Notes: generated from the sequence alone by a model not told the origin. A stretch of 64,000 bases of DNA from Rhodovastum sp963709085 (GCA_963709085.1 CAVPVB010000024.1:434001-498000); one strand, 5' to 3'. Positions 18,515 to 27,786 are shown, counted from the first letter of the stretch. A program made the numbers and translations.

Positions 18515-19535
18515 TCAGAACGGCTCTTCCAGCCGCTTCGCCAGATCTTCCACGTTCTCAGGCGGCCAACCGGCGACGGTCATGCCGAGCGACAGCCCCA
18601 TGGAGGCGAGCACCTCCTTGATCTCGTTCAGCGACTTGCGCCCGAAATTCGGGGTGCGCAGCATCTCCTGCTCGGATTTCTGCACCAGGTCGCCGATGTA
18701 GACAATATTGTCGTTCTTCAGGCAGTTGGCACTGCGCACCGACAACTCAAGCTCGTCCACCTTGCGCAGCAGGTTGCGGTTGAACGGCAGGTCGTCCTGC
18801 GGCTCCTCATGGCGGACCGCCTGCGGCTCCTCGAAGTTGATGAACAGCTGCAACTGGTCCTGCAGAATGCGGGCGGCCAGCGCCACCGAATCCTCGGGCG
18901 TCACCGCGCCGTTGGTCTCGACCGTCAGCAGCAGCTTGTCGTAGTCGGTCACCTGGCCGACGCGGGTGGGCTCGACCTTGTAGGACACGCGGCGGACCGG
19001 CGAATAGATCGAGTTCGATCGGAATCAGCCCGATCGGCGCATCCTCGGGCCGGTTGGCCGCCGCCGGCACATAGCCCTTGTTGACGTTGACGGTGAATTC
19101 CATGCCGAGCTTCACGCCGTCATCCAGCGTGCAGATGACCAGCTCGGGGTTCATCACGTCGATGTCGTGGCCGGTCTGGATCTGCCCGGCGCGCACTTCG
19201 CCGGGGCCGGTGGCGGTCAGCACCATGCGCTTCGGCCCGTCGCCGTGCATACGCAGCGCCAGTTGCTTGACGTTCAGCACGATGTCGGTCACGTCCTCAC
19301 GCACGCCGGGGATGCTGCTGAACTCGTGCAGCACGCCGTCGATCTGCAGCGCGGTAACGGCCGCGCCCTGCAGCGAGGACAACAGGATGCGGCGCAGCGC
19401 GTTGCCCAGAGTCATGCCGAAGCCACGCTCCAGCGGCTCGGCGATGACGGTGGCCACCCGCGACGGATCGCCGCCGGGCTCGACCTCCATCTTCTCGGGC
19501 TTAATCAACGACTGCCAGTTTTTCTGCAATGCCAC
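18515..19535 (-). CDS. rpoA: RNA polymerase alpha subunit, frame broken by one extra base
   Basis: Restored length about 339 residues. The N-terminal domain (ERGFGMTLGNALRRILLSS) starts at 19535. The C-terminal domain (SVRSANCLKNDNIVYIGDL, MLRTPNFGRKSLNEI) reads in another frame. The break is at 19014-19015: GATCGAACTCGATC should be GATCGACTCGATC, giving the conserved I-D-S-I-Y-S-P-V-R-R. Alpha is an essential single-copy subunit, so a real loss of frame here is not credible without recoding. Position between rpsK and rplQ is standard. Confidence 0.95.
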
Positions 19536-19657
19536 GCTCGGCCTCCTCGGGGCTGGGGTTGTCGGCGCGCGCCGCGCACCCGGGCAAACAACCGGGCGGG
19601 CGCGGACGCCGACATCAGAACGCGGAGTAGCGCCTCACACGCCCGCCGCCTGCGCGC

Positions 19658-20056
19658 TTAGACGCGACGCCGCTTGCGCGGACGGCAGCCATTATGCGGA
19701 ATCGGAGTCATGTCGCGGATGGCAGTGATGGCGAAACCAACGGCCTGCAGCGCCCGCAGCGCGCTTTCGCGGCCCGAACCGGGGCCGCTGACCTCGATCT
19801 CCAGAGTCTCCATGCCGTGCTCGCGGGCCTTCTTGCCGGCATCCTCGGCCGCCACCTGCGCGGCATAGGGCGTCGACTTGCGGCTGCCCTTGAAGCCCTG
19901 GCTGCCGGACGACGACCAGGCGATAGCATTGCCCTGCGCGTCGGTAATCGTGATCATTGTATTGTTGAAGGTCGCCGCCACGTGGGCGACGCCGGAGGTG
20001 ATGTTCTTGCGCTCCTTCTTGCGGGGGCGCGAGGCGGCGGCGGCGGGCTTCGCCAT
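19658..20056 (-). CDS. rpsK: 30S ribosomal protein S11 (uS11)
   Basis: 132 residues with the family core ITSGVAHVAATFNNTMITI, GFKGSRKSTPYAAQ and the C-terminal PIPHNGCRPRKRRRV. It forms part of the platform near the mRNA exit. An Ala/Lys-rich N-terminal stretch precedes the fold, as in many alphaproteobacteria. 81 bases follow rpsM. Confidence 0.97.
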   Translation of the reverse strand: MAKPAAAASRPRKKERKNITSGVAHVAATFNNTMITITDAQGNAIAWSSSGSQGFKGSRKSTPYAAQVAAEDAGKKAREHGMETLEIEVSGPGSGRESALRALQAVGFAITAIRDMTPIPHNGCRPRKRRRV

Positions 20057-20137
20057 GTTGGGTCTGTCCTGTCAATCCTGGGCCGCCCCGACTGGCGGGG
20101 CGGCGTATTCTGCAAACGACGGAAGGCGGCGGACGCC

Positions 20138-20515
20138 CTACTTCGTCACCTTCTTCTTGCCGGCGATCGCCACCGCCTTGCCCTTGCGGGTGCGGGCGTT
20201 GGTGTGGGTGCGCTGGCCGCGCACCGGCAGACCGCGACGATGGCGCAGGCCGCGATAGCAGCCGAGGTCCATCAGCCGCTTGATGTTCATCGCGACTTCA
20301 CGCCGCAAATCACCCTCGACGCGGTATTCACGATCGATGATCTCGCGGATCTTCAACACCTCCTCGTCGGAGAGCTGATTGACGCGCCGTTCGCTGGTGA
20401 TGCCGAGCTTGGAGCAGATCTCCTGCGCCTTCGCCGGGCCGATGCCATAGATATAGCGCAGGCTGATCGACACCCGCTTGTTGGTCGGGATATTCACGCC
20501 GGCAATACGCGCCAC
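20138..20515 (-). CDS. rpsM: 30S ribosomal protein S13 (uS13)
   Basis: 125 residues from a GTG at 20515, giving V/M-ARIAGVNIPTNKR. AGGAG (minus strand, 20525-20529) is 9 bases upstream, whereas the GTG at 20521 would leave only 3 bases, so 20515 is preferred. IYGIGPAKAQEIC and the basic tail RGQRTHTNARTRKGK are conserved. It contacts tRNA and 16S rRNA in the head. Confidence 0.95.
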   Translation of the reverse strand: MARIAGVNIPTNKRVSISLRYIYGIGPAKAQEICSKLGITSERRVNQLSDEEVLKIREIIDREYRVEGDLRREVAMNIKRLMDLGCYRGLRHRRGLPVRGQRTHTNARTRKGKAVAIAGKKKVTK

Positions 20516-20710
20516 GCCCACTCACTCCTATAACGCGGGGATGGTTCCCCGTCGGCCTGGCGCGCCCGCGCCTGGCGTCTGGCTGCCCCTGGGGCTTCGG
20601 TAAAACGCAGTGACGGCCCGCACACAGGTGGGGGCCGCCCAAGACGCGGCACTATAACGGCGGGCCTTGGAGAGTCAACGCGGATCATTCAACTCTTCGT
20701 GATCCACCAC

Positions 20711-20795
20711 GGGTCCAGGGGCAAAGCCCCTGGTAGGGGTCCAGGGGGCAAAGCCCTCTGGCGGGGTCCGGGGCTGCGCCCCGGCCGGCTCCCTA
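20711..20795. repeat. Compound palindromic repeats 3' of adk
   Basis: Three consecutive hairpin units: CCAGGGGCAAAGCCCCTGG, CCAGGGGGCAAAGCCCTCTGG (imperfect) and CCGGGGCTGCGCCCCGG. They end at the stop codon of the restored adk frame, as the same repeat family does behind rplQ and rpoC. Probable terminator or REP-like element between adk and rpsM. Confidence 0.7.
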
Positions 20796-21450
20796 CCCCG
20801 CCACCCGATCAAGTATAGCCGTCAGCCTGCCCAGTAACGTCATCGATATCCGCCATCCCGTCCACCGCCTGCAGTTTCCCCTGCGCCGCGTAGTGCGGCA
20901 GGATCGGTGCGGTCTGGCGGTGATACGCCTCCAGCCGCGCCACCACGGTTTCGCGGTTGTCGTCGGCCCGGCGGGAAAACTCGGCACTGCCGCAGCCGTC
21001 GCAGATGCCCTCGACCTGCGGCTTCTGGAAGCTGTCGTGGTAGCCGGCGCCGCATTTGGCACAGGTGTAGCGGCCGGCGATGCGCTCCACGAGGGCGGCG
21101 TCATCCACCGCCAGTTCGATGACCGCATCGAGCTTCAGCGCCTTCTCCGCAAGCAGGCGGTCCAGCGCCTCGGCCTGCGGCACGGTGCGCGGAAAGCCGT
21201 CGAGGATGAAGCCGCGGGCGCAATCCGGCCGGGTGATGCGGGCGCCAAGCATGCGGATGAGGATATCGTCGGACACCAGCTGGCCCGCCGCCATCACCGC
21301 CTTGGCCTCGCGACCCACCTCACTGCCGGCCGCCACCTCGGCGCGCAGCATGTCGCCGGTGGAGATCTGCACCACCCCGTAGCGGTCCTGCAGGCGCTTG
21401 GCCTGGGTGCCTTTGCCCGCGCCGGGCGGGCCAAGAAGAATAAGGTTCAT
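20793..21450 (-). CDS. adk: Adenylate kinase, probable one-base insertion near the 3' end
   Basis: P-loop GPPGAGKGTQ near residues 7-16, NMP-binding region ISTGDMLRAEV, DGFPRT, and a zinc-type lid with two CxxC pairs (CAKC, CDGC). It interconverts ATP, ADP and AMP. The uninterrupted frame stops at 20809 with an atypical DDVTGQADGYT end. Removing one base at about 20840-20845 gives DDVLGRLTAILDRVAG, the expected final helix, and moves the stop to 20793, right beside the repeat. The start overlaps the secY stop by 4 bases. Confidence 0.9.
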
Positions 21451-22793
21451 CGTCCGCGACCCTTCACGCGCGCCTTTTTGATCAGACCCTCGTACTGGTG
21501 CGCGAGCAAGTGCGACTGGATCTGGGTGACCGTGTCCATGGTCACCGACACGATGATCAGCAGGCTGGTGCCGCCGAAATAGAACGGCACGCTGTAGGTG
21601 CTGATGAGGAATTCAGGCAGCAGGCACACGGCGATCAGGTAGATCGCGCCGACCGTGGTGAGCCGGGTCAGGATGTGATCGAAATAATCGGCGGTGGCCG
21701 CGCCAGGCCGGATGCCCGGGACGAAGCCGCCGTATTTCTTGAGGTTGTCGGCGGTCTCCACCGTGTTGAACACCACCGCGGTGTAGAAGAAGGCGAAAAA
21801 CCCGATCAGCCCCGCGTAGGTGAGCATGTACAGCCACGAACCGTGCGCAAACAGGCTGGTAAATGCGCTGAGCCAGTCGGAACCGCCGTTCTGACCGGAG
21901 AAACCGGCGATCGTGGCCGGAACCAGCAGGATCGAGCTGGCGAAGATCGGCGGGATGACGCCCGAGGTGTTCACCTTCAGCGGCATGTGGGTGGAATCGC
22001 CGCCGAACATCCGGTTGCCAACCTGGCGCTTGGGGTACTGCACCACGACGCGCCGCTGCGCCCGCTCCAGGAACACCACGAAGGCCACCACCAGCACGGC
22101 GACCACCAGGAACATCAGGATGAACACCGGGCTGAGCGCGCCGGTGCGGCCGAGTTCCAGCAAAGAGCCGAGGGCGTGCGGCACATTGGCGACGATGCCG
22201 GCCATGATGATCAGGCTGATGCCGTTGCCGATGCCGCGGGCGGTGATCTGCTCGCCCAGCCACATCAGGAACATCGTGCCGCCGACCAGGCTGATCACGC
22301 AGGAGACGCGGAAGAACAGGCCGGGATCGATCACCGCCGTGCCGAAGCTGCCGCGCATGCTCTCCAGGCCGATGGCGATGCCGTAGGACTGGAACATGGC
22401 GATGATGACGGTCAGGTAGCGCGTGTACTGGTTGAGCTTCTTGCGCCCCGACTCGCCTTCCTTCTTCAGCGCCTCCAGCGTCGGCACCGCGGCGGTCATC
22501 AACTGCACGATGATGCTGGCGCTGATATAAGGCATGATGTTGAGCGCAAACACCGTCATACGCCCGAGCGCGCCGCCGCTGAACATGTCGAACATGGCCA
22601 GGATGCCGCCGCCATGCGACTGCATCATCTCGCCCATTACCGAGGCGTCCACCCCCGGCACCGGGATGTAGGTGCCGACGCGATAGATCAGCAGCGCCCC
22701 CAGCGTGAACCAGATGCGCTTCTTGAGCTCGGTGGCCTTGGCGAAGACACCGAGGTTGAGATTGGCCGCAAGCTGTTCGGCTGCAGACGCCAT
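21447..22793 (-). CDS. secY: Protein translocase subunit SecY
   Basis: 448 residues with ten hydrophobic segments. Family blocks include RIWFTLGALLIYRVGTYIPVPG, FALNIMPYISASIIVQL, ITARGIGNGISLIIMAGIV and the cytosolic loop VVQYPKRQVGNRMFGG. It forms the membrane channel for protein export with SecE and SecG. Order rplO-secY-adk is standard. Confidence 0.97.
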   Translation of the reverse strand: MASAAEQLAANLNLGVFAKATELKKRIWFTLGALLIYRVGTYIPVPGVDASVMGEMMQSHGGGILAMFDMFSGGALGRMTVFALNIMPYISASIIVQLMTAAVPTLEALKKEGESGRKKLNQYTRYLTVIIAMFQSYGIAIGLESMRGSFGTAVIDPGLFFRVSCVISLVGGTMFLMWLGEQITARGIGNGISLIIMAGIVANVPHALGSLLELGRTGALSPVFILMFLVVAVLVVAFVVFLERAQRRVVVQYPKRQVGNRMFGGDSTHMPLKVNTSGVIPPIFASSILLVPATIAGFSGQNGGSDWLSAFTSLFAHGSWLYMLTYAGLIGFFAFFYTAVVFNTVETADNLKKYGGFVPGIRPGAATADYFDHILTRLTTVGAIYLIAVCLLPEFLISTYSVPFYFGGTSLLIIVSVTMDTVTQIQSHLLAHQYEGLIKKARVKGRGR

Positions 22794-22992
22794 GAGAGGT
22801 TCCCGTTATGGAAGCGGCGCCGCTCAGGTGGTCCCGAGGGCGCCGCCGGTTGAATCCATTCTGCCGCGCCCACAGGCCAGGGCGCAAGTCATCCTGCCTG
22901 TCAGGCACTTCAGCCGGTGAACGAACACCCACTGCCCCATCTCAGCGAGTCCCGATGAGACCGGGGCGCCGCGGGCATTCATTCACAAACTC

Positions 22993-23484
22993 TCAGGCGG
23001 CCGGCGCCGCATCGGCCTTGGCGGCGACCGTGGTGGTAACGCTGCCGCCCGCGGCCTGCACCGCGGCGATCGCCGCCGCCGAGGCGCCGGAGATGGTGAT
23101 GGTCACCGCCGTCGCCAGTTCGCCGCTGGCCAGCAGGCGCACGCCGGCGATCTTGCCGCCGCGCACCAGACCGGCCGCGCGCAGCGTCGCCTCGGTGATC
23201 GGCTGGCCGGCGTCGATGCGGCCGGACTCGATGGCCTTCGCCAGCGCGCCCAGGTTCACCGGCGCATATTCCTTGCGGAATATGTTCTTGAACCCACGCT
23301 TGGGCAGCCGGCGATAGATCGGCAGCTGGCCGCCCTCGAAGCCGTTCAGCGCCACGCCCTCGCGGGCCTTCTGGCCCTTCACGCCCTTGCCCGAGGTCTT
23401 GCCCTTGCCCGAGCCGATGCCGCGGCCGAGCCGCTTGGACTTCAGGCGCGCGCCGGCATTGTCGCGCAGTTCGTTCAGCTTCAT
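22993..23484 (-). CDS. rplO: 50S ribosomal protein L15 (uL15)
   Basis: 163 residues. The N-terminus MKLNELRDNAGARLKSKRLG and the Gly-rich GRGIGSGKGKTSGKGVKGQ are typical. The end is an Ala/Val-rich tail. It is an assembly protein of the 50S subunit. A gap of about 200 bases without a gene separates it from secY, longer than the other spacings here. Confidence 0.96.
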   Translation of the reverse strand: MKLNELRDNAGARLKSKRLGRGIGSGKGKTSGKGVKGQKAREGVALNGFEGGQLPIYRRLPKRGFKNIFRKEYAPVNLGALAKAIESGRIDAGQPITEATLRAAGLVRGGKIAGVRLLASGELATAVTITISGASAAAIAAVQAAGGSVTTTVAAKADAAPAA

Positions 23485-23518
23485 CGCACTTCCCTTCCGT
23501 CCTGACGCGATACGCGGA

Positions 23519-23710
23519 TCAGGACAGCTCCTCCACCTTCACCAGGTGGGCCACCTTGCGGATCATGCCGCGCACCGAAGGGGTATCCTCCAGCTCGCGC
23601 GTGCGGCGGATCTTGTTCAGGCCGAGGCCGATGAGCGTCTCCTTCTGGCCCGGCTTGCGGCCGGCCACCGACGCCACCTGGGTGACCTTTACCTTCTTCC
23701 GGTCAGGCAT
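23519..23710 (-). CDS. rpmD: 50S ribosomal protein L30 (uL30)
   Basis: 63 residues starting MPDRKKVKVTQVASVAG. The conserved IGLGLNKIRRTRELEDTPSVRGMI fold is present. Its ATG lies inside the end of rpsE (8-base overlap), which indicates coupled translation. Confidence 0.95.
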   Translation of the reverse strand: MPDRKKVKVTQVASVAGRKPGQKETLIGLGLNKIRRTRELEDTPSVRGMIRKVAHLVKVEELS

Positions 23711-24305
23711 TCGCCGGAGCCTCCTCGATCGGAGTCGCCGCCGTGGGCTGGTCGCGGCGGCCGAGAAGATCGGAGACCTTCTTGCCACGGCGGCTGGCCA
23801 CGCTGCGCGGACTGGCGCTCTGGGTCAGGGCCGCGAAGGTGGCCTTGACCATGTTGTGCGGGTTGCGGCTGCCGAGCGACTTGGCCACCACATCGCCGAT
23901 GCCCAGGGTCTCGAACACCGCACGCATTGGGCCGCCGGCGATGATGCCGGTGCCGGCCGCGGCCGAGCGCAACACCACATGCCCGGCGCCGTAATGGCCG
24001 TAGACGTCGTGGTGCAGCGTGCGGCCTTCCTTCATGGGCACCCGGATCATGGCCCGCTTGGCGCGCTCGGTGGCCTTGCGGATGGCCTCCGGCACCTCGC
24101 GTGCCTTGCCGGCGCCGTAGCCGACGCGGCCCTTCTGGTCGCCTACCACCACCAGGGCGGCGAAGGCGAAGCGACGGCCGCCCTTTACCACCTTGGCCAC
24201 GCGGTTGATGGTGACCAGCTTGTCGATCAGTTCGTCGCCGCCGTCGCGCTCGCGGTCGCGATCGCGCCCGCGCCCGCCGCCGCCGTCCCTCGGTTCACGT
24301 GCCAT
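23703..24305 (-). CDS. rpsE: 30S ribosomal protein S5 (uS5)
   Basis: 200 residues. After a Gly/Arg/Asp-rich N-terminus (about 20 residues of low complexity) come INRVAKVVKGGRRFAFAALV, VGYGAGKAREVPEAI and GTGIIAGGPMRAVFE. It acts in decoding fidelity and mRNA unwinding. Overlaps rpmD. Confidence 0.97.
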   Translation of the reverse strand: MAREPRDGGGGRGRDRDRERDGGDELIDKLVTINRVAKVVKGGRRFAFAALVVVGDQKGRVGYGAGKAREVPEAIRKATERAKRAMIRVPMKEGRTLHHDVYGHYGAGHVVLRSAAAGTGIIAGGPMRAVFETLGIGDVVAKSLGSRNPHNMVKATFAALTQSASPRSVASRRGKKVSDLLGRRDQPTAATPIEEAPANA

Positions 24306-24317
24306 CGGTCATTCCCC

Positions 24318-24680
24318 TCAGAAGGACAGCCCGCCCTCGCGGGCGGCATCGGCCAGCGCCTTGACGCGGCCGTGGTACAGATAAGCGCCGCGATCGAACA
24401 CCACCGCGGTCACGCCCGCCGCCAGGGCACGCTCGGCCACCAGCTTGCCGACCGCCGCCGCCGCCGCCTTGTCGGCACCGGTCTTGACCTGCTCGCGCAG
24501 GGTGCCGTCGAGGGTGGATGCCGCCGCCAGGGTCCGCCCCTGGACGTCGTCGATAACCTGGGCATAGATGTTCTTGCCGGAGCGGAACACCGACAGCCGG
24601 GGCCGCCCGCCCGCCTTGAGACGAAGCTGGAAGCGCAGCCTGTCCCTGCGGCGCGCCTGCAAGTTCTGGTTCGCGCTCAT
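24318..24680 (-). CDS. rplR: 50S ribosomal protein L18 (uL18)
   Basis: 120 residues, complete, with RLSVFRSGKNIYAQVIDD and the C-terminal VFDRGAYLYHGRVKALADA. It carries 5S rRNA onto the large subunit with L5. Lies 1 base before rplF. Confidence 0.97.
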   Translation of the reverse strand: MSANQNLQARRRDRLRFQLRLKAGGRPRLSVFRSGKNIYAQVIDDVQGRTLAAASTLDGTLREQVKTGADKAAAAAVGKLVAERALAAGVTAVVFDRGAYLYHGRVKALADAAREGGLSF

Positions 24681-24681
24681 G

Positions 24682-25215
24682 TTACTTCTTCTTGCCTTCC
24701 TTGCGCCGGATCTGCTCGCCCACGAACTTCACGCCCTTGCCCTTGTAGGGCTCGGGCGGACGCCAGGTGCGGATCTCGGCACAGACCTGACCCACCAGCC
24801 GCTTATCCACGCCCTCGACCTTGATCGTCGTCGGCTTCTCGCACGTGACCTTGATCCCGGACGGGATCGCATAGACCACGTCGTGCGAAAAACCGAGATT
24901 CATCACCAGGTTGCTGCCCTGCACCGACGCACGATAGCCGGTGCCGGTGATCTCCAGCGTCTTGGCGTAGCCGGTGCTGACGCCATGCACCAGGCTGGCG
25001 ACCAGCGCCCGCGTGGTGCCCCACATCATCCGGGCGGGCGTGGCCTCGCCGCGCGGGGTGACTGAAACCTTGCCACCCTCGATGGTGGCGTCGACCAGAT
25101 CGGTCAGTTCCAGCGACAACTCCCCGAGCTTGCCCTTGGCCGTCAACCTCCGGCCGGCAAGTGCCACCTGCACGCCTGCCGGGATTTCGACCGGATATTT
25201 TCCAACGCGTGACAT
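24682..25215 (-). CDS. rplF: 50S ribosomal protein L6 (uL6)
   Basis: 177 residues from MSRVGKYPVEIP, the standard start; a longer frame adds 22 unrelated residues. The C-terminal block PEPYKGKGVKFVGEQIRRKEGKKK is conserved. It sits near the factor-binding site of the 50S subunit. Confidence 0.97.
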   Translation of the reverse strand: MSRVGKYPVEIPAGVQVALAGRRLTAKGKLGELSLELTDLVDATIEGGKVSVTPRGEATPARMMWGTTRALVASLVHGVSTGYAKTLEITGTGYRASVQGSNLVMNLGFSHDVVYAIPSGIKVTCEKPTTIKVEGVDKRLVGQVCAEIRTWRPPEPYKGKGVKFVGEQIRRKEGKKK

Positions 25216-25225
25216 GCGGGGCTCC

Positions 25226-25625
25226 TCAGAACACGCGGCAGAGAACCTCGCCGCCAACATTGGCGGCGCGGGCCTCGGCATCGCTCAGCACCCCGCGCGG
25301 GGTGGAGAGGATCGAGATGCCCAGGCCGGCATAGACCCGGGGCAGCTCCTTGATCTTGGAATAGACGCGCCGGCCGGGCTTGGAGATACGGGTGATCTCC
25401 TTAATGACCGGCTCGCCCTCGTTGTACTTCGAGCTCGATGCGGATCAGCGACACGCCGGGCCGCACCTGCTCGGTGGCGAAGCCGCGGATGAAGCCTTCC
25501 CGCTTCAGCACATCGAGCACGTTCTGGCGGAGCTGCGAATTCGGTGCGATGCAGGCCGCATGGCGTGAGCGTTGCGCGTTGCGGATGCGTGTCAGCATAT
25601 CGCCCAGGGGATCGGATAGAGACAT
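25226..25625 (-). CDS. rpsH: 30S ribosomal protein S8 (uS8), frame broken by one extra base
   Basis: Restored length 132 residues, exactly the family size. The first frame (MSLSDPLGDMLTRIRNAQ to LIRIEL) runs into an early stop. The rest (YNEGEPVIKEITRISKPGRR to GEVLCRVF) continues one base out of phase to a stop at 25226. The excess base is near 25430, in GAGCTCGAAGTAC where GAGCTCAAGTAC is expected. S8 is an essential 16S-binding protein and operon autoregulator, so a sequence error is likely. Confidence 0.93.
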
Positions 25626-25637
25626 ATGTCCAGCCCC

Positions 25638-25943
25638 TTACCAGCTCGCCTTGACCATGCCGGGAATCTGGCCCTGGTTGGCCAGCTCGCGCAGCATGTT
25701 GCGGCACAGCTTGAACTTGCGATAATTGCCGCGTGACCGGCCGGTCAGGGTGCAGCGCAGCCGCACCCGCACCGCCGCCCCGTTGCGCGGCAACTGCGCC
25801 AGTTTCAGGGTCGCCTCAAAACGGTCCTCGACCGGACTGGAACGGTCCATGACGATCGCCTTCAGGGCCGCACGCTTGCCCTTGTCGCGCGCCGCCAGAC
25901 GCTGGCGCATCGCATTGCGGTTGACCGCGGAAGTCTTCGCCAT
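25638..25943 (-). CDS. rpsN: 30S ribosomal protein S14 (uS14), zinc-free form
   Basis: 101 residues from MAKTSAVNRNAMRQRL, the long form without the CxxC zinc pairs. RCTLTGRSRGNYRKFKLCR is the conserved C-terminal block. Binds 16S rRNA in the head. Upstream in-frame Met adds 16 residues without support. Confidence 0.96.
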   Translation of the reverse strand: MAKTSAVNRNAMRQRLAARDKGKRAALKAIVMDRSSPVEDRFEATLKLAQLPRNGAAVRVRLRCTLTGRSRGNYRKFKLCRNMLRELANQGQIPGMVKASW

Positions 25944-26023
25944 TCTGCCTATCCTCCGGAACCTGCCGGCTGTGCGCCGGCGGTTTTCCAATCACGCATC
26001 ACGTCCATCCCGATCCCGAACCT

Positions 26024-26776
26024 TCAGTTCTGGAATGGAATGTCGAATTTCTTCAGCAGCGCCTTCGCCTCGGCATCGGTGCTCGCGGTGGTCACGAACT
26101 GGATGTCCATGCCGCGGATCGAATCGACCTTGTCGTAGACGATTTCCGGGAAGACGATCTGTTCCTTCATCCCCATGGCGAAATTGCCGCGGCCATCGAA
26201 GCCCTTGCCGGCAATGCCACGGAAGTCCCGCACCCGCGGCAGCGCGATGGTGACCAGCCGGTCGAGGAATTCGTACATCCGCGCCTTGCGCAGCGTCACC
26301 TTGCAGCCGATCGGCAGGCCGGCGCGGATCTTGAAGCCGGCGATGGCCTTCTTGGCGATCGTCTTGACCGGCTTCTGGCCGGAGATCAGCGCCAGTTCGG
26401 CCACCGCCGCGTCCAGCTTCTTCTGATCGCTGGCGGCCTCGCCCACGCCCATGTTGATGACGATCTTCTCCAGCTTCGGCACCTGCATCGGGTTGCTGTA
26501 GCCGAATTCCCGGGTCAGCGCCGGACGGATCTCCTCGACGTAGCGGCGCTGCAGGCGGGGCATTTCGCCCGTGCCGGCCGACACCTCCTTGGCGATGGTG
26601 ACCTGCTGCAGCGACGCCGGTCCGCCACCCGTCTCGGACTTCTTCGACGCCGCCTGCGCCGGCTTGCCCTTCTGGCCGCCCTTGGCGGAAGCGCCGCCCT
26701 TGCCGGACGCGCCCCCCTTGCCGGAACCGCCCTTGGCTGGCGCCTTGCCCTTCTGACCGCCCTTGGTACCGCTCAT
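26024..26776 (-). CDS. rplE: 50S ribosomal protein L5 (uL5) with a long basic N-terminal extension
   Basis: 250 residues, against about 180 for the family. Residues from about 71 (MPRLQRRYVEEIRP) onward form a normal L5, with KLEKIVINMGVG and the C-terminal ALLKKFDIPFQN. The first 70 residues are low-complexity Gly/Lys/Ala/Ser with repeated GKGGAS and GGQKGK units. AGGAGG at 26782-26787 is ideally placed for the start at 26776, while the internal Met has no ribosome site, so the extension is probably translated. L5 binds 5S rRNA and contacts the P-site tRNA. Confidence 0.93.
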   Translation of the reverse strand: MSGTKGGQKGKAPAKGGSGKGGASGKGGASAKGGQKGKPAQAASKKSETGGGPASLQQVTIAKEVSAGTGEMPRLQRRYVEEIRPALTREFGYSNPMQVPKLEKIVINMGVGEAASDQKKLDAAVAELALISGQKPVKTIAKKAIAGFKIRAGLPIGCKVTLRKARMYEFLDRLVTIALPRVRDFRGIAGKGFDGRGNFAMGMKEQIVFPEIVYDKVDSIRGMDIQFVTTASTDAEAKALLKKFDIPFQN

Positions 26777-26786
26777 GGCAGCCTCC

Positions 26787-27107
26787 TCAGCTTTCGATCA
26801 CGTTGCCGGTCGCCTTGGCAACGCGGACCTTGCTGCCGTCCTCCAGGACCCGGAAGCCCACGCGGGTGGGGGTATCGGTCTTGGGGTCGACCAGCTTCAG
26901 GTTGGACAGATGGATGGTCGCTTCCCGCTCGATGATGCCACCGGGCTGACCGACGCCGCGCGGCTTGGTGTGCCGCTTGGCCAGGTTCACGCCCTGCACC
27001 ACCGCCCGGTCCGCCTTCGGGATCACCTGCAGCACTTCGCCGCGGCGGCCCTTGGACGTGCCGGCGATCACCAGGACCGTGTCGCCCTTACGGATGCGCG
27101 CAGCCAT
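26787..27107 (-). CDS. rplX: 50S ribosomal protein L24 (uL24)
   Basis: 106 residues from MAARIRKGDTVLVIAGTSKG, a KOW motif start. The block GVNLAKRHTKPRGVGQPGGI is conserved. An assembly initiator of the large subunit. The start touches the rplN stop by one base. Confidence 0.96.
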   Translation of the reverse strand: MAARIRKGDTVLVIAGTSKGRRGEVLQVIPKADRAVVQGVNLAKRHTKPRGVGQPGGIIEREATIHLSNLKLVDPKTDTPTRVGFRVLEDGSKVRVAKATGNVIES

Positions 27108-27475
27108 CACAGCACCTCCGGCGCCAGCGAGATGATCTTCATGAACTTCTTCGCCCGCAGCTCGCGCACCACCGGGCCAAAGATGCGGGTGCCGATCGGC
27201 TCCTGCTGCTTGTTGATCAGCACCGCGGCGTTGCGGTCGAAGCGGATGGCGCTGCCGTCCGCCCGGCGCACCGGGAAAGACGTGCGCACGATCACCGCCT
27301 GGTGCACGTCGCCCTTCTTGACCTTGCCGCGCGGAATCGCGTCCTTCACCGACACAACGATGACATCGCCGACCGAGGCGGTCTTCCGCTTGGAGCCGCC
27401 CAGCACCTTGATGCACTGCACCCGTCGCGCGCCGGAGTTGTCGGCCACTTCCAGGTTGGTCTCGACTGAGATCAT
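27107..27475 (-). CDS. rplN: 50S ribosomal protein L14 (uL14)
   Basis: 122 residues, the family length. MISVETNLEVADNSGARRV and RADGSAIRFDRNAAVLI are diagnostic. Contributes to the inter-subunit bridge. Confidence 0.98.
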   Translation of the reverse strand: MISVETNLEVADNSGARRVQCIKVLGGSKRKTASVGDVIVVSVKDAIPRGKVKKGDVHQAVIVRTSFPVRRADGSAIRFDRNAAVLINKQQEPIGTRIFGPVVRELRAKKFMKIISLAPEVL

Positions 27476-27485
27476 CTATGCCTCC

Positions 27486-27776
27486 TCAGGCCTGCGCCGC
27501 GAGCGCTTCGGGCGCCCCGGCCGCCACGGAGGCCAAAGCCTGGCCATTGCGCTCGACCACCAGCCAGGTCTTGCGCTTGCTGATCGGCCGGCATTCCTCG
27601 ATGCGGACCACGTCGCCGATCTTGCAGAGATTCTGCTCGTCGTGCGCGGCGTAGTTCTTGGAACGCCGGATGAACTTCTTGTAGAGCGGGTGCATCACGC
27701 GACGATCGACAAGCACCGTAACGGTCTTGTCCATCTTGTCGCTGGTCACCCGCCCGGTCAGGACGCGCCTAGGCAT
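27486..27776 (-). CDS. rpsQ: 30S ribosomal protein S17 (uS17)
   Basis: 96 residues with the OB-fold block MPRRVLTGRVTSDKMDKTV and the RRSKNYAAHDE segment. A 15-residue Ala-rich tail extends past the usual end. Binds 16S rRNA body. Confidence 0.97.
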   Translation of the reverse strand: MPRRVLTGRVTSDKMDKTVTVLVDRRVMHPLYKKFIRRSKNYAAHDEQNLCKIGDVVRIEECRPISKRKTWLVVERNGQALASVAAGAPEALAAQA

Positions 27777-27786
27777 CGGCCGCTCC

